Source: a virus. From it: 27,228 nucleotides of DNA. The notes beneath the pieces are model-generated. The model saw nothing but the letters and a program-made list of their open reading frames with translations. It was not told the DNA's origin and made no database searches. Shown piece after piece: positions 1 to 8,011 of this stretch; position 1 is the stretch's first letter; every line of letters starts with the position of its first letter. Made by a program: the position numbers and the translations under genes. The DNA is taken from positions 1 through 27,228 of the IMG/VR virus record IMGVR_UViG_3300042392_001262; one strand, written 5' to 3'.

Positions 1-2007
1 GATAGTGTTAGTATTGATCCTACAATATGTTTGATAAGCAATGATTTAGCTACATTTATAACAGATAGTGAATCAACAACAGATCAACAAGATCGTGGAT
101 TTAACCCTTTAATGTTTAATGGATTTACATTTGATCCTGCTTTAAATTCTTACAAAGCAGGTTCATCATATGTCTTACCTTCCTTTTATAAACAAGATAC
201 TATTAAACAAAAAGATGGTTATAAAGTTGTTAGTGTAGGAAAAATAGGAAATATATATATTTCTATAGGCAAAATATTAGAAGTATATAGAAAATATTCA
301 GGCGGAGAAAATGGAGTAGATATAACTAAATTATTAACAGAATTACTAGAAGACATATCATTTGCCTTAGGTGGAATAAATGACTTCAAATTATACACTA
401 ATAGAAATATTATCCAGATAATTGATGCTAAGTACTTAGAGACAGGTGAGGGCGCTAGTAGTAAATTCATGTTTGATACATTTGGTTTAAAAAGCATATG
501 TCGAGATGTTAAGATTAATTCTCGTATATTTTCTGAACAATCAACTATGATTGGTATAGCCGCTGGTTCATCAGGAAATGTTAAAAATTTAGGTGATATT
601 TATGCTTCAACACAAACTTATTTTAATGAAGGATTAAGTGATAGAATTAAAAATAATTTAGATATATCAACATCTGAAACAGCTGGAAATAGCAGTATTT
701 TAGATAAAGATGGAAAGGAAATAGAAGCTAATACATTATATTATTATAACATATATAATAATGTATCAATATTAACAGGTTATATAAATAAAAAAATATT
801 AGGAGATTACACTACAAAATATAATGTATCTACTGCTAATCCTAAAGGAATTAGAGAAACAAGAATACCACAACAAATAGAAACTAGTAATGCTTCTAAT
901 TTATTAAAAACTTTCCATTATCAAATAAATGGTAAAGATGTTAATTTCAAATCAATTATACCTTTTGAACTTGAACTCACATTAGACGGGATAGGAGGAT
1001 TTATTATTGGTCAAATTTTTAGAATTGATAAAGACATGTTACCTAGAAGTTATTATAACTCTAATGTTGGTTTTATAATCACAGGTATATCTCATTCTTT
1101 ACAAAGTAATGATTGGATAACAACTTTAAAAACACAAATGTGTTTATTAGATAATGAAGCGATTGAACTTTCTATTGATAAAAATAAATTAAAACAAGTA
1201 ATACAACAGATTAAAACACAAATAAAAGGAAACTCATATTTGGTTTTTGCTATGGCTGATTATTTAGTTTATCAAACTCTTAGAACAATAGGTGATAATA
1301 ATCCAACTTTAAAAGAACCATTTTTAGAAGGAAATAAAAAATTAACTTCAAGTACTATAAGTTTTGATAGAGTAAAAGCAGATGATGCTGTGTATATATT
1401 CAACGCTCTAACAAGTACTACTAAAGCATTAACTTTTGATGAATATCTTACATTATGGTTTAACAAAGCAAGTCAAAATCCACCTCCTGATTTTCCCGCT
1501 ACATTAGCAGAATTAAAAGAAGTGACAGTATATACTGGTCAGAAATTACAAACAGAAATATTAACTGGTACAAATTTTTATAGAGGATTTTTTATAAAAG
1601 ATCTTGGATCAGATAAATATAAAAAAAGCATAGATCAATCTCGTTTTGTAAAAGAATCAGATTTTAAATCTACAGATATATTTTTATTTAGGATATTTGG
1701 AGATGAAGCTGGAGAGAAAATTAAAAATGATCTAACTACAATTGATGATAATCCTGATACAGTAACTTATTATGGTACAATAGTTAAATCTATTAATTTA
1801 CAGAATTTATATCTTACAATGTTAAATGCTGTAAATCAAAATGTAATACAATCAAATGAAACCTTTAGTGCATTTATAGATATAACAGCGGTTGAAAAAT
1901 TTTCACAAGAAATTGATATTAAAAATATATCAAAAAATAAAATCATTTATGAAAGTAAATGTAAACAAGGATCAGAGTCATCAGGTTGTTTAAAACCAGT
2001 TAAATAA
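1..2007 (+). CDS. Probable tail/baseplate hub-like structural protein (5' truncated)
   Basis: The reading frame is open from base 1 (first codons read DSVSIDPTIC), so the start lies upstream and at least 668 residues remain. No enzyme motif is visible. Numbering from the TTG at base 31, a segment around residues 320-380 (FELELTLDGIGGFIIGQIFR, then GFIITGISHSLQSNDWITTL) has the look of phage baseplate hub or gpD/gp27-type proteins, in which a beta domain ends with a 'HSI..NDW.T.L' strand. An earlier stretch with 'NEGLSDRI' also resembles tail proteins. The gene lies 14 nt before another structural-looking gene, which supports a virion role. This is my recognition of a pattern, not a domain search. 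The C-terminal 250 residues, including three cysteines near the end, are unassigned. Confidence 0.5.
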   Translation, partial: DSVSIDPTICLISNDLATFITDSESTTDQQDRGFNPLMFNGFTFDPALNSYKAGSSYVLPSFYKQDTIKQKDGYKVVSVGKIGNIYISIGKILEVYRKYSGGENGVDITKLLTELLEDISFALGGINDFKLYTNRNIIQIIDAKYLETGEGASSKFMFDTFGLKSICRDVKINSRIFSEQSTMIGIAAGSSGNVKNLGDIYASTQTYFNEGLSDRIKNNLDISTSETAGNSSILDKDGKEIEANTLYYYNIYNNVSILTGYINKKILGDYTTKYNVSTANPKGIRETRIPQQIETSNASNLLKTFHYQINGKDVNFKSIIPFELELTLDGIGGFIIGQIFRIDKDMLPRSYYNSNVGFIITGISHSLQSNDWITTLKTQMCLLDNEAIELSIDKNKLKQVIQQIKTQIKGNSYLVFAMADYLVYQTLRTIGDNNPTLKEPFLEGNKKLTSSTISFDRVKADDAVYIFNALTSTTKALTFDEYLTLWFNKASQNPPPDFPATLAELKEVTVYTGQKLQTEILTGTNFYRGFFIKDLGSDKYKKSIDQSRFVKESDFKSTDIFLFRIFGDEAGEKIKNDLTTIDDNPDTVTYYGTIVKSINLQNLYLTMLNAVNQNVIQSNETFSAFIDITAVEKFSQEIDIKNISKNKIIYESKCKQGSESSGCLKPVK

Positions 2008-2021
2008 AATATTTAGAATAA

Positions 2022-5000
2022 ATGAATATATCTCCTTCAAATATAGTTGAGACTGGATATGACCAAGGGTTTAAATTTGTAGACTCTAAGGGAGATTACT
2101 ATAAAGGATTTTATCATAAAGATGATAAAGATAGATATTGGACTGGTCAAACACATACAATAGCATCTATTAGAATATATGATACACGTAAACCAATTAA
2201 TACAGATCCAAATAGTTTAGTTAAAACTCTAGGCTCAAATAATGCTTATAATAAACATTATAATCAAAATCTAGCTACAGTTTTATTAAAATCAGATTTC
2301 ATTCAACCAACAGATACTGATTATAGTTTAGGATTTTTTCCTCGTTATATAGTTCAATTAAAGGCATCAACAATACCTGAAAATAACATATATGAGTTAA
2401 ATGCTATTAATTTTAACAAATATAGAAATGATGTTAGTTTTTTAAATTCATATAATGCTATTGTTATAGGATGGAAATTAACAGGTCCATTAAATGATGT
2501 ATATAAAAATAATGTTAGAATTCAACCTGGTCTTATAGATTCTAACTTACGCGCTATAGCAGATGCAAATAAAACTATTATAAATCTAAACAAATATTTA
2601 ACTGATCCCCTTCAATATACTTTAATTAATGAACGTTTAGAACTAGAAATTATAACCAATCCAGTAGTGTTGGTAGAAGTACCAATATATGAAGAACTTG
2701 ATCTATCAGTTTCATCATTACCTACTCCTAGTATAACAATAACTCCAACTTCAAGTCCCACACCTTCAATAAGTGTAAGTCCATCAATTGGATCTTCATT
2801 ATCACCTAGTATTAGTGTTTCACCATCTATTACTATATCTAGAACACCATCAAAAACACCAAGTATTAGTAAATCTGCTTCAATTAGTAGAACACCTAGT
2901 GTTACTTTAAGTAAATCAATTTCTAAATCTCCTAGTATAACACCTTCAGTTAGTATCAGTGCTACACCAAGTGTAACACTAAGTGAAACACCTTCAATTA
3001 GTATTAGTGCTACACCAAGTGTTACACCAAGTGAAACACCTTCAATAAGTGTTAGTGCTACACCAAGTGAAACACCTTCAATAAGTGTTAGTGTTACACC
3101 AAGTGAAACACCTTCAATTAGTATTAGTGCTACTCCAAGTATTAGTATAACACCTAGTATTACACCAACAATTAGTATAACACCATCAATAAATTCATCT
3201 ATAACAGCTAGTCCTAGTATAACACCTAGTATTAGTATTAGTGCCACTCCAAGTAGAACACCAAGTGAAACACCTTCAATAAGTGTATCTAAAACACCAA
3301 GTGTAACACCTTCAATTAGTATATCTGGAACACCAAGTGAAACACCTTCAATAAGTGTATCTAAAACACCAAGTATTTCTATTAGTACAACACCTAGTAT
3401 TTCTATTAGTCAATCAATATCTAACACTCCAAGTATAACTGTTAGTAATTCTATAAGCAATACACCGAGTATTACTGTTAGTAATTCTATAAGTAATACT
3501 CCAAGTATTACTATAAGCAGCTCAATAAGTAACACACCTTCTGTAACACCAAGTATTTCTATTAGTACAACACCTAGTATTTCTATTAGTCAATCAATAT
3601 CTAACACTCCAAGTATTTCTATAAGTGCTACACCAAGTGTAACACCTAGTATCACTATAAGTAACTCAATTAGTAATACACCAAGCATATCAATTAGTCC
3701 ATCTATTAGTAATACACCTTCTGTAACACCTAGTATAACAGTGAGTAACTCTATAAGTAATACACCAAGTATTTCTATAAGTGCTTCTATAAGTAATACT
3801 CCAAGTGTTACTCCAAGTATTTCAATTAGCGCTACACCAAGCATATCAATTAGTCCAACTCCAAGTATTTCAATTAGTAAATCAATATCCAATACTCCAA
3901 GTATTACTCCATCTATTAGTATTAGTGCAACACCAAGCGTTACACCTAGTATTACTATAAGTGCTTCTATTAGTAACACACCTAGTATAACTGTTAGTAA
4001 CTCTATAAGTAATACTCCATCTGTAACACCTAGTATCACTATAAGCAACTCAATATCAAATACACCAAGTATTAGTATTAGTGCAACACCAAGTGTAACA
4101 CCAAGTATTTCAATTAGTAAATCAATATCAAATACTCCATCTGTTACTCCATCTATTAGTATTAGTGCAACACCAAGCGTTACACCTAGTATCACTAAAT
4201 CAATATCAGTTAGTGTAACACCAAGTATATCAATAAGTAAATCTATTAGTAATACTCCATCTATAACACCTAGTATCACTATAAGCAACTCAATATCAAA
4301 TACACCAAGTATTAGTATTAGTCCATCATTTAGCAATACACCTTCTATAACACCAACTCGAACACCATCTGTAACTCCTTCACCAACAATATCTTATAGA
4401 TCATGGTTATTAGCTAATGGCAACGATACAGTTTTCCATGATGGGTTTGAAGTTTGTGGGTGGTATCCAACAATAAGCACAACTACTTATTACACTTTAC
4501 CTAATGTGACTAATCTATCAAACGGAACTACCATATACACTGATCCAGGATTAAGTATACCAATTAGTGAAAATAGTAATCCGTATGCTGTATATTTATC
4601 TGATGGTGTAAGCTATTGGAATATTGGAGACAATCCAACTGATGCTGGTAAGATATTTAATGAAACTTCTTGTACTCCACCTTCACCAACACCTAGTATC
4701 ACTAAATCAACATCAATTAGTGCTACACCAAGTATATCAATAAGTACTAGTATAAGTAAAACACCAAGTATATCAATAAGTAAATCTATTAGTAGAACAC
4801 CTAGTATTACACTAAGTAGAACACCTAGTGTTACACCAAGTATATCAATTAGTAAATCTATAAGCAATACACCAAGTATTAGTATAAGTAAATCTATTAG
4901 TAACACACCTAGTATTACACCAAGTAGATCAGTAGCGGCAGCTAGTGTCACACCAAGTATTTCAATAAGTAAATCAATTAGTAATACTCCAAGTACATCA

Positions 5001-5348
5001 CCTGCTGTAACAACATTTACAGTTAATATTTACGCTAAAACAGATGTTACTTTCCTAGGTGGAGCGGCATTATATACTTCAACTGATAATGTTAACTGGA
5101 CTAGAAGAGGATCAGCTATGGGTACAGGTTGTGTAGTTAAATATGGTCCTGTCAGTATAGCTAATGGTACAACAATATACTATCAAGTAGCTGATAACGC
5201 AGTTAATCCAGGTTCTGGTGGTGATACTTACTTCCATGGCGCAAGTACAAATACAACATGTCCAGCAGCAAGTACATCTTGTGTAGGATCATTTGTTGTA
5301 ACAGCGAATACTAATAGAGCACTTACAGCGCAAGAAATAGTTTGTTAA
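2022..5348 (+). CDS. Mucin-like Ser/Thr/Pro/Ile repeat virion protein, probable fibre or surface protein
   Basis: This 1108-residue protein has a non-repetitive N-terminal domain (about residues 1-230, rich in Tyr/Asn/Asp). A very long low-complexity region follows (about 234-790) made of variants of TPSISIS, TPSVTPS and SNTPSITVS. Next come a short globular insert (about 791-887, two Cys), a second repeat block (about 887-995) and a C-terminal beta-rich domain (about 996-1108) with several Cys. No signal peptide or TM segment is visible. The N-terminal domain may attach it to the virion. The upstream gene looks structural, so a tail fibre, whisker or capsid decoration is plausible. Dense Ser/Thr with Pro is the composition of mucin-type O-glycosylated stalks. 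The open frames on the opposite strand are artefacts of the repeats. The exact role is not shown by the sequence. Confidence 0.7.
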   Translation: MNISPSNIVETGYDQGFKFVDSKGDYYKGFYHKDDKDRYWTGQTHTIASIRIYDTRKPINTDPNSLVKTLGSNNAYNKHYNQNLATVLLKSDFIQPTDTDYSLGFFPRYIVQLKASTIPENNIYELNAINFNKYRNDVSFLNSYNAIVIGWKLTGPLNDVYKNNVRIQPGLIDSNLRAIADANKTIINLNKYLTDPLQYTLINERLELEIITNPVVLVEVPIYEELDLSVSSLPTPSITITPTSSPTPSISVSPSIGSSLSPSISVSPSITISRTPSKTPSISKSASISRTPSVTLSKSISKSPSITPSVSISATPSVTLSETPSISISATPSVTPSETPSISVSATPSETPSISVSVTPSETPSISISATPSISITPSITPTISITPSINSSITASPSITPSISISATPSRTPSETPSISVSKTPSVTPSISISGTPSETPSISVSKTPSISISTTPSISISQSISNTPSITVSNSISNTPSITVSNSISNTPSITISSSISNTPSVTPSISISTTPSISISQSISNTPSISISATPSVTPSITISNSISNTPSISISPSISNTPSVTPSITVSNSISNTPSISISASISNTPSVTPSISISATPSISISPTPSISISKSISNTPSITPSISISATPSVTPSITISASISNTPSITVSNSISNTPSVTPSITISNSISNTPSISISATPSVTPSISISKSISNTPSVTPSISISATPSVTPSITKSISVSVTPSISISKSISNTPSITPSITISNSISNTPSISISPSFSNTPSITPTRTPSVTPSPTISYRSWLLANGNDTVFHDGFEVCGWYPTISTTTYYTLPNVTNLSNGTTIYTDPGLSIPISENSNPYAVYLSDGVSYWNIGDNPTDAGKIFNETSCTPPSPTPSITKSTSISATPSISISTSISKTPSISISKSISRTPSITLSRTPSVTPSISISKSISNTPSISISKSISNTPSITPSRSVAAASVTPSISISKSISNTPSTSPAVTTFTVNIYAKTDVTFLGGAALYTSTDNVNWTRRGSAMGTGCVVKYGPVSIANGTTIYYQVADNAVNPGSGGDTYFHGASTNTTCPAASTSCVGSFVVTANTNRALTAQEIVC
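2722..4391 (+). repeat. Degenerate tandem repeat array encoding TPS-I/V-S/T units (block 1)
   Basis: About 1.67 kb of coding repeat built on short units such as 'acaccaagtattagtatt', translated TPSISI. Higher-order copies are visible. Bases 3365-3436 recur exactly at 3545-3616 (72 bp, offset 180). Bases 3904-3952 recur at 4144-4192 and 4024-4082 at 4264-4322 (both offset 240). Offsets that are multiples of 60 bp (20 codons) suggest growth by unequal recombination while keeping frame. Confidence 0.9.
4680..5008 (+). repeat. Degenerate tandem repeat array, block 2 of the same gene
   Basis: The same TPSISIS / SKSISNTPS units resume here after a 290-bp non-repetitive insert (4392-4679), then give way to the C-terminal domain. 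The unit type is shared with block 1, so the globular insert either interrupted one array or was carried with it. Confidence 0.85.
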
Positions 5349-5356
5349 AATAAAGA

Positions 5357-5388
5357 TTTGGTTATCTAGATTTTTAACTATATATTTA
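5357..5388 (+). promoter_or_regulatory. Bacteroidetes-type promoter candidate ahead of the polymerase gene
   Basis: TTTG at 5357-5360, exactly 20 nt, then TATATTTA at 5381-5388. The same arrangement with identical boxes and spacing occurs at 7142-7173 and 17638-17669. It fits the known Bacteroidetes consensus (-33 TTTG, -7 TAnnTTTG). A leader of only 16 nt separates the box from the ATG at 5405. Confidence 0.6.
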
Positions 5389-5404
5389 ATCTATAATAAA
5401 GGTT

Positions 5405-6673
5405 ATGTTTTATATAGTCGAAACAAAAGAACAACTTGAACATTTAGGTAAACCAGAAAACAATACTTGTTTTATTAATGTCACTACATTAAATGATAAT
5501 AGTCATCCATCATTAACTAAACCATGTTTGGTGTATTATAATGATGGAGATAAAGGTTATATATTACCTATAGACCATAGTGAAGCATTTAAGCTAGATT
5601 GGGAAACAGTTAAAGAATTTATTTCTAGTATTGACACTGTCTATGTTTTAGATAAAAAATACCATTTATATTTTCTATCAGGTGATAATTTATTAGATAT
5701 TAATTTTACTAATTATGTTGATGAATCACAATTTGATACTAAAGTACATACTGATTTTAATAATCAAAAATATTATATAAATGATTTAAATTCACTTATA
5801 CCCATACCTAAACATTATGAAAAATGGGAAAATATATATACTCATTTAAAGGATAAATTATATTTTTCTAAATTTTACACTAATCATAAAAACGAATTTT
5901 TAAATACGTTTACTGAAGTATTTTACCAGATTGAAAAAAGTGGTATAGGTATTGATTCACGTAAGTTTAATAAACATTTTGAAACTACTTGGAAAGATAA
6001 TTCGATTTACGGGAATACAGTTTATACACAATACAATTTATATAATTTAACTACTCGTCCGTCAAACGCATTTAATGGCGTTAATTACGCCGCTTTACCT
6101 AAGGGTAGCGCACGTGAGTCATTTGAACCAAATAATTATGTTTTTGTTGAATTTGATTACAGTGCTTACCATCCACGTATAATAGCTAAAATGATTGGTT
6201 ATACATTTGAAGGTGAACCATATGATGAAGTACCTAAAGAAATTATGTTCCAAAACATATATGGTGGTATTAGAGATGAATATGCTTGGTTTCCATTTTT
6301 TGCTAAATTAAATGAATGGTTAGATAATAAATGGAAAGAATTCAAATCAACACATATTAATAGTTTAATATTACCTTCAGGTATTACTATACCACAAATA
6401 AAAATAGAAAATCCAAATAAAAATAAAATATTAAGTTACTTAATCCAATCATACGAAACATATTATAATACATTAACATTAGAACGTGTGTTAAAATTAC
6501 TAGATGGTAAAAAAACTAAAATAGTATTATACACATATGATTCTATATTGTTAGATGTAGCTAAAGAAGATATTAAAACATTATTACCCAAAATTAAACA
6601 AGAGCTAGAGGCTAATGGTTTCCCAACCCGTATGAGTGTTGGCGAGAATTATGGCGCTTTAGTAAAAAAATAA
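5405..6673 (+). CDS. Compact family A DNA polymerase-like protein (thumb/fingers reduced)
   Basis: Pol I-type palm motifs are recognisable: motif A FVEFDYSAYHPR (Asp251), motif B K278...F282...Y286 in KEIMFQNIYGG, a Gln348 matching the Gln of PIQGTAAD, and motif C LYTYDSILLDV (Asp379). The NYAALPKG...R..F segment before motif A matches LQNIPV....R..F. At 422 residues it is far shorter than Klenow fragment or T7 gp5. The step from 'IEKSGIGID' (176-184) to 'YTQYN' (207) leaves no room for a thumb, and motifs A and B are about 25 residues apart, so most of the fingers is missing. In Pol I numbering, steric-gate Glu710 is His256, Arg754 aligns with Asp274 and Glu883 is Ser380. The N-terminal ~160 residues may be a degenerate exonuclease-like domain without a DxE motif. 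Activity is uncertain; family membership is fairly secure. Confidence 0.75.
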   Translation: MFYIVETKEQLEHLGKPENNTCFINVTTLNDNSHPSLTKPCLVYYNDGDKGYILPIDHSEAFKLDWETVKEFISSIDTVYVLDKKYHLYFLSGDNLLDINFTNYVDESQFDTKVHTDFNNQKYYINDLNSLIPIPKHYEKWENIYTHLKDKLYFSKFYTNHKNEFLNTFTEVFYQIEKSGIGIDSRKFNKHFETTWKDNSIYGNTVYTQYNLYNLTTRPSNAFNGVNYAALPKGSARESFEPNNYVFVEFDYSAYHPRIIAKMIGYTFEGEPYDEVPKEIMFQNIYGGIRDEYAWFPFFAKLNEWLDNKWKEFKSTHINSLILPSGITIPQIKIENPNKNKILSYLIQSYETYYNTLTLERVLKLLDGKKTKIVLYTYDSILLDVAKEDIKTLLPKIKQELEANGFPTRMSVGENYGALVKK

Positions 6674-6680
6674 CATATTT

Positions 6681-7106
6681 ATGGAATATAATATAACCAT
6701 ACAAGAATTGGCCAATAAGTTATTCGGAACTTTCGCAAAGAAAGAAGACATAGATCAAACGTTAGACATTATAACTGGTCGCTACTCTATTCTATATAAT
6801 AAAATTTTTATTTTAGAATCAAAAGATAGTGACGAGGTTATATTTACTTATAATATTGATCCAGGTAATATGAGTACAACTTCTGTATTACCTAACACTA
6901 TATTAGTACATCGTAAAAAAGAATCGAATACTTTATATACTATTAATGCTTTAAACGCGTTAATTAAATCTTTAAATAATGGTTATGCAGATCCTAATTA
7001 CAGAATAGAATGGAACGACTATCGCAACACAATTCTACTCACACAAGGTCCAGACCAATTAAGAAAATTGGAAACAACAATTCACAAAATAATTAATATT
7101 AACTAA
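6681..7106 (+). CDS. Unknown phage protein in replication block
   Basis: I do not recognise this 141-residue protein. It is soluble-looking, has no Cys, and mixes alpha and beta segments: helix-like residues 7-30, strands around 38-60, a helix around the TINALNALIKSL stretch and a further strand at 'NTILLTQ'. It follows the polymerase-like gene by 7 nt and ends at a probable terminator hairpin, so it is likely the last gene of the polA transcript. The start ATG lies in an A/T leader without Shine-Dalgarno. A polymerase accessory role is only a guess from position. Confidence 0.7.
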   Translation: MEYNITIQELANKLFGTFAKKEDIDQTLDIITGRYSILYNKIFILESKDSDEVIFTYNIDPGNMSTTSVLPNTILVHRKKESNTLYTINALNALIKSLNNGYADPNYRIEWNDYRNTILLTQGPDQLRKLETTIHKIININ

Positions 7107-7130
7107 GAGCTTTTAGAAATGAAAGCTTTT
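7105..7130 (+). terminator. Weak rho-independent terminator candidate
   Basis: AGCTTT (7108-7113) pairs with AAAGCT (7122-7127) around an 8-nt loop. Extension outward with A-U and G-U pairs gives about 9 bp. The right arm runs into TTTTGTT. It begins on the stop codon of the 141-aa gene and precedes the next promoter, a sensible place for a terminator, but the stem is AT-rich and weak. Confidence 0.45.
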
Positions 7131-7141
7131 GTTAACTTAGG

Positions 7142-7173
7142 TTTGGCCTCTAATTTTTCTGATGCTATATTTA
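7142..7173 (+). promoter_or_regulatory. Bacteroidetes-type promoter candidate ahead of the SSB gene
   Basis: TTTG at 7142-7145, a 20-nt spacer, then TATATTTA at 7166-7173, identical in boxes and spacing to the elements at 5357 and 17638. It follows a terminator-like hairpin and precedes the SSB gene, a product usually needed in quantity. The box-to-ATG distance is 26 nt. Confidence 0.65.
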
Positions 7174-7199
7174 GTTATAAATAAATAAACAGTTATAAT

Positions 7200-8006
7200 A
7201 TGGATTTAAATCAAATTAAGCAACGTATGCAATCGTTGCAAAACAAAAAAGGCGGCTTCATTAAAGAAGATCGTACTAAGACATTTTGGGCTCCACCTAT
7301 TGGCAAAGCAGTAATTCGTATTGTTCCATCCAAATTTAACAAAGCTAATCCGTTTAGAGAAGTGATGTTTCATTATGGTATTGGAAACAAAACAATGTTA
7401 TCGTTAACTAACTTTGGTGAAAAAGATCCAATTGTTGAATTTGCATCTCAGTTAAGAAAAACTAGTGACAAGGAAAATTGGTCATTAGCTAAGAAAATTA
7501 GTCCTAAAATGAGGATATTTGTTCCTGTTATTGTTAGAGGCGAAGAAGATAAAGGTGTTCGTCTATGGCAGTTTGGTAGGGAAATGTATCTTGAACTATT
7601 AGGTATTGCTGAAGATGAGGATATTGGAGATTACACTGATATTATGGATGGTAGAGATTTAACAATCGATACTGTTGGTCCTGAAGTTACAGGTACTAAA
7701 TTCAATAAATCATCAGTTCGTATTAAACCAAAAACATCAGGATTATCTGATGATAATGAAGCCATTAAAAAATGGATTAGTGAACAACCAGATGTACTTG
7801 AACTCTATAAGAAATATGAGTTTGATGAAATGAAAAACATGTTGATGGAATGGTTAGAACCAAGTGAAGAAACAACTACTGAAGAAGAAACAACTGACGA
7901 AGTTACAGACACACCAGTAGTAGAATCACCTAAGACTAATTATGCGTTAAATACTAAGAAAAAAGGATTTGACGAGAATGAATTTGATGAACTTTTTAAT
8001 AAATAA
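7200..8006 (+). CDS. gp32-like single-stranded DNA-binding protein
   Basis: This 268-residue protein has the layout of T4 gp32-like SSBs. It has a basic N-terminus (MDLNQIKQRMQ...KKG), a core with 'KTFWAPPIGKAVIRIVPSK' and 'HYGIGNKTMLSL', then a long acidic tail (about 218-268) ending DENEFDELFNK, the type of tail that recruits replication partners. It would coat ssDNA at the fork and during UvsX-driven recombination. No Cys is present, so the zinc site known in T4 gp32 is absent. It is followed 5 nt later by uvsX. It probably has its own promoter (7142-7173), since a terminator-like hairpin separates it from the upstream genes. Confidence 0.85.
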   Translation: MDLNQIKQRMQSLQNKKGGFIKEDRTKTFWAPPIGKAVIRIVPSKFNKANPFREVMFHYGIGNKTMLSLTNFGEKDPIVEFASQLRKTSDKENWSLAKKISPKMRIFVPVIVRGEEDKGVRLWQFGREMYLELLGIAEDEDIGDYTDIMDGRDLTIDTVGPEVTGTKFNKSSVRIKPKTSGLSDDNEAIKKWISEQPDVLELYKKYEFDEMKNMLMEWLEPSEETTTEEETTDEVTDTPVVESPKTNYALNTKKKGFDENEFDELFNK

Positions 8007-8011
8007 TTATT

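Noticed and set aside
2612-4951. Long open frames on the minus strand opposite the repeat gene (2612-3247, 3590-4336, 4613-4951)
   Set aside because: They encode only LGV/LIL repeats that mirror the plus-strand repeat units and lie wholly within a well-formed plus-strand gene; they are by-products of repeat codon composition.
2722-5008. Possible CRISPR-like or other non-coding repeat array
   Set aside because: Units are degenerate, directly adjacent and kept in reading frame, without unique spacers of constant length.
7176-7183. TATAAATA, the T4 late-promoter sequence, upstream of the SSB gene
   Set aside because: It occurs once in an A/T-rich leader and is not repeated before the structural genes, where late promoters would be expected; the TTTG-N20-TATATTTA element explains the site better.
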